NCBI GenBank assembly: GCA_905178155.1
Contig: CAJINV010000010.1
Location: 3,120,587 to 3,184,586, forward strand
DNA length: 64,000 bases
Source: Amoebophrya sp. A120
Lineage: Eukaryota > Sar > Dinophyceae > Syndiniales > Amoebophryaceae
Direction of reading: 5' to 3'
Made by a program: the position numbers and the translations under genes. How positions within the stretch are numbered: position 1 is the first letter of the stretch; each line of letters starts with the position of its first letter. The notes beneath the pieces were generated by a model. That model searched no databases. It was not told where the DNA came from and was given only the letters and a program-made list of their open reading frames with translations. Below, in pieces: positions 1 to 9,283 of the stretch.

Positions 1-53
1 TGCAGCATCACAACTTCGGATTCTTCCAGACCCAGACATTTTTGCATTTGATA
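1..53. mobile_element. Introner, family A, right end
   Basis: Right terminal repeat of a family A element (GACCCAGACATTTTTGC then TTTGATA). The left part lies outside the window. The next five bases, ATTCG, would be its target repeat. Confidence 0.8.
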
Positions 54-167
54 ATTCGTCTTGGCCATTAAAACGCTGTCCTCTTCGGAATTATTGTCGA
101 ACATCTGGCCGGGCCGGGTCCGCATGGCCTGCGGGTTTTGGAGAAGATAACGGACGACTGCGTCCAT
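54..167 (-). CDS. First exon of a gene leaving the left edge
   Basis: An ATG at 165-167 on the minus strand opens a 38-codon frame that begins MDAVVRYLLQNPQAMRTRPG and ends at the family A introner. The rest of the gene lies beyond position 1. The piece is compositionally like the other coding exons (rich in G and C at codon position three) while the DNA upstream is AT-rich. I do not recognise the protein. The start is the first in-frame ATG after the spacer. The role cannot be judged from one exon. Confidence 0.55.
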
Positions 168-1162
168 TGTTGGTGTGACAGGTGGAGTGACGGTGCTTGC
201 TATCTGAAGTCAGAACCTATGTGGCCTCCTTCTTCAATAACACAGTACTCTATATGACACAAGTGCAAGAACATGCAGTGCTAGTGGTTGACTTTGTTAC
301 ATCAACAAAAACTCAAAAGAAAGAAGAAGACCGTAACATCAAGCTGCGCGACGACCACATAGTATGGAAATAAGAAGACACAACTGACAGTGCTGCTAGT
401 ACCTTTACTTACGTAAAACTTAAACTATATATTGTCAAAATCCTATACAACATTCATGCGCATGTGGGTAGAGCAAAAAATAGACGAGGGTATGGAGTTC
501 CTGGATGAGAGTAAATAAAAGTTCACGTCGGAGTCTGTTGACGATTTTTTCCTTCAAAATTCTGCACGAAATGTTGCTGCATATGGTTGCACGAAAGAGG
601 CATCTGAAACTTGCCTTGTTGGTTGCACGACATGTTTGCTTCGGCCACACCGACGTGTTTGCGGCGCATGATCAGCTGCACGACTACGATGCTGTTGCTT
701 GCACGACCAGAATTGCTATATATCGCTTTCGTCACCTCGCAAAAAAGTACATACTTAAAAAACCGACTTGTCTTTGAGTTTGATTTCAACAACCTGCTCA
801 CTCGCTCAAATCAACAGCAGGAAAACTTCTTTACCGACACAGCTTTCAGTTTTAGTGTTTTGTTTGTCTTTATCAGATGAAATATCAATTGCGCCGCGAG
901 CGTAACGCCAACGTAAAAAGAATCAGGCATCAAAACAAAACAAAGACCGACGAAAAATAAACCCGACTTCTCTTTCTGTATAACGATCATCAACACGATA
1001 AGATAGAAGCCCATCCGGTGTGCATCTTCATGATGTCGTCTAGGGCTGCAAACAGAAAGAAGGCATCTCTGTGTCTGTGCGCGAATCGCTTTCATAAATT
1101 TTTTTTTTTTTATACTAGAACGACTATAAACCGTAATAAAAGAGTAGTAGATCAGCTCCTGA
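168..1162. other. AT-rich spacer, no gene seen
   Basis: Short conflicting frames on both strands, AT-rich, with a poly-T run near 1098-1108. No introner ends and no coding signal that I can defend. The phrase AATCGCTTTCATAAA occurs near 1085 and again near 1941. Confidence 0.5.
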
Positions 1163-1696
1163 TTATTGGAATTTGAGAAAGTCAAGACGCTGCTCCGCTT
1201 CTCCTCCACTGCAGTTTAACGATTCCAACATGCGCTTCCAGACTTGCACCACAGCACCGGGAGCCCTATCCAGTGTAGTTTTAGCAAGCCGAGGCTCCTC
1301 TTCCTCGTAGTCCGCTTTCACGTCCTCCTTCCACGCTCGGGACGACATAGCCAGAGTGCCCCCCTTCCTGCTGCGCAAGGAAAGCGAACACTCAAGAGGC
1401 GAATGAAGTACCTTGGTGGAATCCCCACTGCCTCTGCATGTCGTTGCGGCTATGCCTCTGTACCTTTTTCTCTCCTGTGCTCTGAGGTCCAAGCTGACTA
1501 GCCGAAAAGGGAAAGACAAGGCAGGCATCATCATCAGCGAGGAGCAACAGTAGCTGAAAAACGAAGTGAGAGCTGTCATGACAAGTAAAGAGCACTCGTC
1601 GTCGCAGTCTGTCATCTGAAAGCTTTCCATAGATCCAAAATCTTGATAGAGGAGACGGATATTAGACCCAGAAAATGCATGCAAACAGATAAACAT
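1163..1696 (-). CDS. Weak hypothetical protein
   Basis: A 177-codon minus-strand frame from ATG 1696 to a stop at 1163. The second half, after about residue 115, has a balanced mix of charged residues (for example SSRAWKEDVKADYEEEEPRL) and looks coding. The first half is rich in Ser, Met and Phe and looks less so. It carries no introner, unlike almost all confident genes here. I do not recognise it. It may be an exon of a gene with ordinary introns, or chance. Confidence 0.28.
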   Translation of the reverse strand: MFICLHAFSGSNIRLLYQDFGSMESFQMTDCDDECSLLVMTALTSFFSYCCSSLMMMPALSFPFRLVSLDLRAQERKRYRGIAATTCRGSGDSTKVLHSPLECSLSLRSRKGGTLAMSSRAWKEDVKADYEEEEPRLAKTTLDRAPGAVVQVWKRMLESLNCSGGEAEQRLDFLKFQ

Positions 1697-2239
1697 ATGA
1701 CAGCTCTCACTTGTTTTTCGTCCGTGTAGCCATTTTTCGTTGGGGAAAAAGATAAATTTTGGCGCTTTACTCTTATATAATTGCGCAATCTAATCTTACC
1801 CTTACTTCACTTTACTTTCCTTACTTTTGCATGCAAACTTCTCTTTCTATTTTTTGTTTTTTGGAAAGGATTGAGGTCATCAGGGGCATCCGGGGTGGTG
1901 TGTCATCAATGCGCCAAGAAGCAGCAACACCACTTCCCATGAATCGCTTTCATAAATAAACAAGCAAGGATGCTCTCGTCAGCACAAGGGGCTGCGCCGG
2001 CACGTGTCACCTTACAAGGTAAAGTACATTGTTCTTCGTAGTCACGATTATACCACAACGGCTGAGGTATCTCGTCATCAACAGCTTTGTACAATGGATG
2101 ATTGGGAGCTGACTCTCAGAATCTAAATCCATAAAATGCTCTTCATCTTCTCCCGTTCTACTTGCACTGACAGTTCTAAGTAGCTCTAGGCGTCACAGCC
2201 CAGCACGGAGTTCATGCTTCTTTTCCACGAGCTTGTCAC
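1697..2239. other. Spacer, nothing recognised
   Basis: AT-rich spacer downstream of the gene ending at 2240. Only short frames on either strand and no introner ends. Confidence 0.45.
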
Positions 2240-5200
2240 TCACCCAGTAACACCAACATCATTCAAGCCAAAGTCTTCGTTTTTTTCCGAACCGGGGACT
2301 TTCTCCTCCACCCTACCCGTCTTCGGGTCCACCAAAATTTCTATAAGAGAGCACAACTCCCCCTCCCCCTCATTTGTATTGCATAAGCTGCAACACAAGC
2401 GTCGTCAAGAATGCAGGTTTTGCATGACAAATTTGGACAGAATCAATTGTAGTGCTATTTGGCCTGCCAGAACTTGCCATGCAAACAGTGCCAAGAAGCA
2501 GGGTGTGAATACAGGTATTTTGCGATGACAAATGAGGGGGAGGCGGAGTTGTGCAGTGTGATAATTTCCGGCGACGCGGGAAGAAACACCTTTTCCGGGG
2601 ATACCTGGTTCGAGTCCAAAAGTCGTTTCGCGTTTTCCACTTGCTCCGCGGTGCGCAGTTGCCCGTGCATCATCTTCTCCAAATTTTGACTGACCATGAA
2701 CAAGCTAGTCGTCTGTTTCTGCTCCTCGTAGTGAAACACGGACTTCCAGGCCCGCAAGGACTTCGGTAACCGCAACAGCCAACCGGCCTTCCAGACTGTC
2801 CCGGGGTTCTATGGGAGTGCACAACCCCCGCCCCTCCCCCTCAGTTGTGTGGCATGAACAGCAACACAAGCGCTGGCATTGGCAAAGATCAGGCAGCTTT
2901 TGCATGACAAATTCCCAGAGGATTGTTGTAGTGCTGTTTTGGATTCCGAAATCCGTCATGCAAACAGTGCTAAGAGGCAAAGGGTGGATTAGGAATTTTG
3001 CATGACAAATGAGGGGGAGAGGGAGTTGCGCACTCTCATAGGTTCTTCTCCGTCAAGTGTCCGCACTGCGGACAGGGTTTCAGCCGAAAAATTATCCTGT
3101 GCAAAAGTATCGTACTCGTAATGCAATCATGCATTACAAGTCTCTTTCTTAAGGTGAATGCGCATTACAAATTTTCTTTCTCATGCTGAGGAAATTTGTA
3201 ATGCATTCAAATTTATTATACGAGTACGACTACGATACCTTTGCAGTGCATAAAAATCGGCGCATACCCGCAGAAATCGCACTCCTTGCCGAACCAGGCG
3301 GATTTTTTCGCTTTTTCCGCCAGGTTCGCGAGCATGGATTTTTTCTTGCCCTTATGGAAGCGTCAGGATTGAAATCAACAAAGTTGAAATAGTTTGCCAT
3401 GCATAAAATGCAATGCAGAATTTGTCTCTATTGCAGAGGACGCAAGAGAGGCAGACGGGAAGCCTGTTGAGGAATAGAAATAGAGCTGCTCAAGTAGCAT
3501 GACAAAACGCGTCGTCCTTACCCGAACAGCATGACAAACTGGATCTAGATTCTACCCAAACTTGTCATGCGCCGCTTGGAAACGGGGCTTCGCCTGGCCT
3601 CCATTTTGTGCATGGCAAATTATTTCAACTTTGTCGATTTCGATCCTGACAGTTCCATAGCCCTTCAGCAGGTCGTTGTACTTGTTGCGCCAGTACTCCG
3701 TGTGCGCATATCGAAGAAAAAAACACTCTTAGTGTAACTTTGTGATGCGCAACATGCAAAGTAAGTGCAGCTGTCATGCTGGGCATGCATTAAGAGGTCC
3801 ACCGAAGCGCGTTTTCACGTACCATCTGCGCATGACAGGCTTTTGCTCTCATGCCAGACAGATTTGTCATGCTGTTCCTCCACAAAAGTTACACCTACAA
3901 TCTATTTTTCTTGGATAGCGCGCTCGCGTGCTTTAGCTTTTGCTCCAAAATCTGCACCTGGTTTTCCAATTCGAACACTTTTTCCCGCAATTCCGCGGTC
4001 ATTTGCTTCTCCGCCTTTAACGCTTTTTCCAGCTTGATGGCCTGCTCCGTCAATTCCCGCATTCTGTTCCGGATGTAAGCGACTTCCTTCTCTAATTCCG
4101 CAATTTTCAAATTCGCCAATTCCAATCTTCCTTCCGTCCAAATGAGCTTCTTCTTGAACTCGATCTTCGCCCTATGACAATGCACAACTACCCCTCCCCC
4201 TCATTTGTATAGCATGACCGGCAATACAAGCATCCGCAAGGATGTCGGTTTTGCATGACAAATTACCAGCCATGCCCCGGCTGACGCCGGGGCGAGCGGC
4301 TGTTGTGGCGGGGCAGGACTATTTGCGGACCGGGCCACAGCGCCATGCCTTTGCGCGCGACGTGATAGGTCGAGGGAAATACTGGCGCGGGTTGCGCCAT
4401 CTCAGCCCGCTGGGCCTCCTGCGCGCTTCCCGCGCCTTCCGGCGCTATGCGCAGGGAGCAGCTGCAGCGAAGCTTGGGGGCGAAGCGAAACCGCCTCGGC
4501 GTAGGTGCCTACCGAAGCAGAACGGGGGCCGCGCTGTTCTTTTTTGATCACGCGCGGGAGGTTGACGCGGGAGGGTGCGCGAGAGGGTGCGCGAGGTGAT
4601 AGCGCGAGAGGGTGTGGGCCTGCACGATGACAAAGCCCCAGGAAAATCGGCCGCGTGCCGGGCGGATTCGGGTTTTTTGGGCCCTCTCGCGGCCCCTCTT
4701 TTTGACCTCTCTCGGAGGTCCCCGCTAATAGTCGGGCTATACTCGCGGGCAGAGGGCTACAGAGGTGGCCGGGAGGTCGCCGAGAGGGTGCGCAAGAGGT
4801 CCCGCCTTATTCGCGCAACCTCTCGGCACCTCTGCCCACCTCTCGCTTGCCCTCCTTTCCACCTCTCTGCACCCTCCGAGGCGCTTCAGCGGCGCTAAAG
4901 AGTGGACCCTTCGGCGGGCTATACTCGCGCCACCTCTCGGTCTCCCTCTCGAAAGACCCCCCGCGCCACCTCTTCACCTCGGTCGACCTCTTTTTTACCT
5001 CTGTCGGCCTCTTTTTGACCTCTCGGCCACCTCTCTTTTATCCTCTGTAGACCTCTACTTTCGCATGAATATAATAGATAGTAATATGCACTGGATTGTA
5101 GTGCTCTTGGGGCTTCCAGGATTTGTCAACATGCAAACAGTCCTACAAGGCAGCAGCTGGTGCTGGATTTGGGATTTTGCATTACAAATGGAAATGAGGG

Positions 5201-7506
5201 AGAGGGGGAGTTGTGCACTTTCATACGCCCGCCTTTGGCACACGGCGTCTTCGGACGCGAACCGGTGGTTTTCTTCCGACCGGCGGAGTTTCATTTTCGT
5301 GATTTCTATATGCAATGCAAAAGCATCGCACTCGTAGTAATTGCGTTTATGCATTGCAAATCTTTGTCTTAAGGTAAATCCGCATTACAAATTTAATTTA
5401 TCATCATGCTGAGGAAATTTGTCATGCGATTTATACTAGTACGATGCTTTTGCATTTCATATTCTAACTCCTTTTTCGTTTTTCCCAGCTCCGCCTTCAT
5501 TTCCTCCCACTCCTTCTTGAGCTTATCCCGCTCGCGGGTCAAGTTCTCGATCTGCCGCAACAACCCGTTCGCCCCCGCGCCGGACATGTCCTTCCAGGGG
5601 AAGAAAAATTTCCGCTTGGTGTTCAGCCTCTCATAAAACGCGCACTTCTCGATAATCAAGTCCAGCTCCGCCATCTGTCTGCGCCGCTCGATGAGCTCGG
5701 AAAGCGTATGAAGTGCAAATGTGTCTGGGTCTGGAGGAGTGTAAACTTGTCATGCAGGTTTTCCGTGACGCATGAGGTCCGGAATGCGGGACCTAGCATG
5801 ACAGACTCTGCGAGGTCTCTGCCATTCCTCTCCTGCATGACAAACTCCCTCCCATCTTGGTCGAAAGTGGACAGCTTTTGGAACTCATGCAACACAGATT
5901 TTTACATGATTCGGATTTGGCATGACAAGTTGCAACCTTCCAGACCCAGACATATTTGCATTTCATAAAGCGTCGGGTCTTGCCACGTTTCGATTCCCTC
6001 GAAATGCCGTGCGTAATTCGTGGTGCTCGCCTTCACCTCATTCAATTTGCGGTCACACTGTTTTTTCAACTTCAAATATCCGAGAAAAAAACATTGTAGG
6101 TGTAACTTTTTTGGAGGAACAGCATTACAAATTTGTCTGGCATGCGCAGGACACCAAAAACCTGTCATGCGCAGATAGTACGTGAAAACGCCCTTTAATG
6201 GAGCCTACGACGCATGCCAAGCATGACAGACGCAATCGTCTTGCATGTTGCGCATCACAAATTTGCCCTAACAGCGTTTTTTTCTTGGATATCAAATACT
6301 CCTGTCGCCACCAGTTTTCCCGTTGCCGAAACTGCTCCTGCAGTTTGTACAGCTGCAGTTGCGCCTATGGATGTGTCAGAGTTGAAATCGAGGACAAAGT
6401 TGAAATTGTTTGTCATGCATAAAATGCAACGCAGAAATTGCCTCTATTGCAGAGGACGCAAGGGAGGCAGATTGTAGTGCTGGTAAGTGTCGAGAACTGG
6501 GCTGCTGATTAGCATCACAGAGGGGAGCCCCTTTGCCCTAAACAGCATGACAAATTGGCCTCCAGTACGGACAAAATTTGTCATGCGCCGAGTAAAAACT
6601 GTGGGTCCAATTGGTATCGATTTTATGCATTACAAGTTATTTCAACTTTGTCGATTTCAATCCTGACACTCCCATAGCGCCGGACATTTGATCTGCAGTG
6701 CGGGACAGTAGAGGCGGTTGGCTTGATTCGCAGTAGCTGTTCTCAAGCCCTGCGACCCGTTGTTGACACCCTGTGCATCATGATGCGCTCCCCGTCCTCG
6801 CAGCGGCGGATTCATCGCCGATTCGTCCTCATCTGCCGTCGTTGTGATTTCCTCATCTTCTGTGTCAACAAAAGTTCGGCTTCTCGCTAACAGTGCATCA
6901 AACCGCATCTTTTCCAAGTCTTCTTCCGACTGCAGGATCGAATTCGCCGCATGGAGAAACCCGGCGCTCAGTGTATTACAGTGAAAAATGCCCCCACCCC
7001 AGAATTTGCAAAAGTTTCTCATGCAAAGTTTCCAAATGAAAGCCGTTTGTCTTGCATAAAAGGACTACGAGCCTTTCTGATGCAGAATCTAGGTGCGCCA
7101 GGTGTCTTTTGCATACCAGATCTGCCTGCTGTTGGGCTCCTTTGTAACACAGATTTGAGCTATTCAACCTGGAAAATTTGTGATGCTGATACATGCAAGA
7201 CGGGGAATGTTTCCATTGGAAAGGTTTGCAATACAAATGCTGCCAAGTTCGGGGGTGGGGGTATTTTTCATTGTAATACGGTGGCGGTTTCGGCGGTTTC
7301 TCCTTTTTCGGCCGCGGTTTCTTCGAACTCAAAGGCGGCTGTTCCATGAAAATTAACCATCCCCACCCAATTTGTCAAGCAAAAGCAAAACATGTACTAA
7401 AATCTGCGTTTGTCATGCAAAAAGTTGATGGGGATGGTCAATTTCTAGGGAATAGCGGTTGGGGCAGGGGCTTCCCCGAAATAGTCGTGGGGAGGGAGGA
7501 AAACAT
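2240..7506 (-). CDS. Coiled-coil, zinc-ribbon and PH-like domain protein
   Basis: Thirteen exons separated by twelve introners give about 554 residues: 7506-7455, 7339-7279, 6973-6677, 6365-6292, 6076-5968, 5706-5462, 5308-5226, 4172-3918, 3708-3660, 3352-3253, 3092-3041, 2809-2564, 2341-2240. The summed length is a multiple of three. The order is a Pro/Lys-rich start (KKPRPKKEKPPKPP), a long charged coiled coil with heptad-like runs (KIAELEKEVAYIRNRMRELT), then paired cysteines CDFCG and CPQCGH that form a plausible zinc ribbon, then WKAGWLLRLPKSLRAW, which resembles the first strands of a PH domain. A B introner splits the two cysteine pairs. A lipid-binding or scaffold role is inference. 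The start was chosen because ATG 7506 is the only one that stays in frame through the first introner. The stop is TGA at 2240-2242. Confidence 0.75.
2342..2563. mobile_element. Introner, family E
   Basis: Ends carry GCACAACTCC and its complement; flanking repeat ATTTC on both sides. Removal gives SPEILVDP in frame. Confidence 0.85.
2810..3040. mobile_element. Introner, family E
   Basis: Inverted ends with GTGCACAAC; flanking repeat GGTTC. Removal joins LTEKNPGTVWKAG in frame. Confidence 0.88.
3093..3252. mobile_element. Introner, family B
   Basis: Left end TATCCTGTGC, right end GCAGTGCATA; flanking repeat AAAAT. It separates the two Cys pairs of the zinc ribbon; removal reads GYAPIFRLKPCPQC. 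Confidence 0.88.
3353..3659. mobile_element. Introner, family I
   Basis: Inverted ends with TTGAAATC and AAAGTTGAAAT; flanking repeat GCCCT. Removal reads DLLKGKKKSML. Confidence 0.85.
3709..3917. mobile_element. Introner, family H
   Basis: Ends TATCGAAGAAAAAAAC and TTTTTCTTGGATA; flanking repeat GCGCA/GCGCG. Removal reads HASAHTEYWRN. Confidence 0.82.
4173..5225. mobile_element. Introner, family E, with GC-rich cargo
   Basis: Typical family E termini and subterminal motifs, flanking repeat CGCCC, but 1,053 bp long where other E copies are about 220 bp. The extra length is one block at about 4270-5090. Removal of the whole element reads QRRAKIEFKKK in frame. Confidence 0.85.
4270..5090. other. 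GC-rich cargo inside an introner
   Basis: Much richer in G and C than its surroundings. It holds many short imperfect repeats of ACCTCTC and GAGAGGGTGCG. The flanking introner sequence resumes exactly where other E copies continue (CTGGATTGTAGTGCTC), so this is an insertion or capture. Frames of about 100-190 codons exist but none is recognisable. Confidence 0.6.
5309..5461. mobile_element. Introner, family B
   Basis: Ends TATGCAATGC and GCATTTCATA; flanking repeat TTCTA. Removal reads KKELEITKMKL. Confidence 0.88.
5707..5967. mobile_element. Introner, family A
   Basis: Inverted ends with GTCTGGGTCTGGA; flanking repeat AAGCG. Removal reads DPTLSELIERRR. Confidence 0.88.
6077..6291. mobile_element. 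Introner, family H
   Basis: Ends TATCCGAGAAAAAAAC and TTTTTCTTGGATA; flanking repeat TCAAA. Removal reads RQEYLKLKKQC. Confidence 0.86.
6366..6676. mobile_element. Introner, family I
   Basis: Ends TATGGATGTGTC and GACACTCCCATA; flanking repeat GCGCC. Removal reads KCPAQLQLYKLQ. Confidence 0.86.
6974..7278. mobile_element. Introner, family J (single copy)
   Basis: Ends TATTACAGTGAAAAATGCCC and its near complement; flanking repeat CAGTG/CGGTG. Removal reads KPPPSAGFLHAA. Confidence 0.78.
7340..7454. mobile_element. Introner, family G
   Basis: Ends TGTTCC..AAATTAACCATCCCC and complement; flanking repeat GCGGC/GCGGT. Removal reads PQPPLSSKK and fixes the frame of the start codon at 7506. Confidence 0.8.
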
Positions 7507-7749
7507 CACGTACACGTTGTTTCTGTTTTATTTGACTGCTCGGGGTCTGTTGACCTGCTCTTCTTGGAGAAGGACGGGAGAATTGGAAGCAACCAGGACC
7601 ACGCTGCGGTTACTTGCTTAGTTGAAGCCCGTGAAGCTTCCCCCTCGATGAAACTGGTAGTTCTTAGTACCTGTAGTCGAAGTCGTAGCAGTGTTTCCTC
7701 GGAAACAAGTTCTACTTCGAACTCCCCCTGTCTGCAGCAACCGTTTATT

Positions 7750-8220
7750 TTACAGAACAAAGTTTTGCGGTAGGTGTTGCGCAAATGCCTGTTCCACTGC
7801 TCCGCCCGGGGGTAAAAACGCCTGCCGTCTTCTTGGCTGCTGCTCCAAAAAATGATGACCTGCTGTGCCTGCGGCGTGCTGGGTGTAAAAATAATGAACC
7901 GGATGGTGCAACAAGGTTCTTCGCTCGTACTCCTTCCTATACTGAAAAAACCGGACCATGATCAGCGCAATGATGTACAGGAACGCAACCTGGCAATCGA
8001 GAAAATTCATATTCAACGAAAATTACCCATCCCCATCGTCCAATTTGTCATGCAAAACATGTAGGAAATTCTGTGTCTGCCATGCAAAAAGTGGATGGGG
8101 ATGGTTAATTTTCAGAGAATAGCTCAGACAGAAAAGCGACAGGGCGGAGGCGAAATGGCAGCAACATGCGAGCTTCTTACGGAGGGATGGAGAAAATGAA
8201 AAGGACGATGGCCGCATCAT
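7750..8220 (-). CDS. Small membrane protein, unknown
   Basis: Exons 8220-8122 and 8009-7750 flank one family G introner and give a protein of about 120 residues. It starts MMRPSSFSFSPSLRKK. Two hydrophobic stretches follow: one near residues 18-34 (CHFASALSLFCLSYS) and one spanning the junction (VAFLYIIALIMVRFF), so a signal peptide plus one membrane span, or two spans, is likely. The tail is Gln/Ala/His-rich and soluble. Stop at 7750. It lies about 240 bases upstream of the start of the coiled-coil gene on the same strand. I do not recognise a family. The short length makes this less certain than its neighbours. Confidence 0.45.
8010..8121. mobile_element. Introner, family G
   Basis: Ends TATTCAACGAAAATTACCC and complement; flanks ATTCA/GCTCA agree at three of five bases. 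Sister of the copy at 7340. Confidence 0.7.
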
Positions 8221-9283
8221 CGGTAAGAGAAGTTCTTCAAGAATTTCTCTTTTTCTTTGCCGTGGTCATCGAGATTGCTTCCAAAGATCGTTTTCGTTAT
8301 TCAAAAAAAAAACCAAACCACTCTACACATGATCTGACTCTGAGAGGAAGTTCCTCTGAGGAACGAAACTAGTAATAAAAATCCAAGCAAATTATAAGCC
8401 ACTAGAATTACCGCTACCCGTATTAAACCATGACCAGCTAACAAATATATAGAGAAGTAACTCGACGACGTGGTGTATTCTTGCGTAGAAGGGACTGCAC
8501 GACCCATTCGCATCAGGTCGAGAGACACGGACGAAGATCGCTACTTAGAAGGAAAGAGCCCACATAGACAAACGACAACCCAGCACATGAAAAGACTGCG
8601 ATATCAAGAAACCCAAAGAAATAGATCTGCCACAATTACGACCGACTGGGGCACTATGAGCAGCATGGCGAATTAATAGTACCGAGACGAGCAGTAGACC
8701 TGTTATAGTTATTTACTACGACGGTAGCCGTATCTTCAAAATGTGACTCATACGAAACTCATATCGCGTTCACAACCAGCGCAAGCGCTATCTGAGAGAT
8801 GATCTTCACACTTCTACTTCACCTGCAGCTTCCCTCTAATATTGTCATGGAGTCGAAGAAAAACAAAAAGTGAGCACGACGAGTGAATAGTACGAGTGAA
8901 TAGCACGACCGAAGACGTAAGTTTTATTTTCAGCGGTCACAGAAGATTCAGATGCAGATGGCGAGCGAACAGGTGATTATTTACGGCGCGTTCTGGTGCC
9001 CGACACGAGATCATGAACGGATGGTGCTCTGGATTGGACATAGATCTCGATTATGTTTGTGCAAAGGCATGAGAAGAATGTTATCAGGGCGCGTCACAAA
9101 CAGAACTTCTCCTTCTTTATTCCGTAACAGAGTTTCACTGAATCCAAGTTTTCAATAGGAAACTGACCTTCATACGACTCCAAGTCGTCCTTCTTTTTTC
9201 CATCTACTTCCGACTCGCATGATCCAGAACATCAACCTCTCGCTCTGTCCTAGTACTTAGGCTTTCCAAAAAATAACTCTTGT
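8221..9283. other. Spacer
   Basis: AT-rich spacer between the SET gene stop and the small membrane gene start. No introner ends and no convincing frame. Confidence 0.45.

Noticed and set aside
811-1209. Minus-strand frame of 132 codons
   Set aside because: Crosses a poly-T tract and is low in coding character.
4270-5090. Bacterial contamination as the source of the GC-rich block
   Set aside because: It lies inside an intact introner with matching outer and inner flanks; foreign origin remains possible but not assembly contamination.
4575-5337. Frames of 100-190 codons in the cargo at 4.3-5.1 kb
   Set aside because: They run through short CT repeats and across the introner end; no domain or start context.
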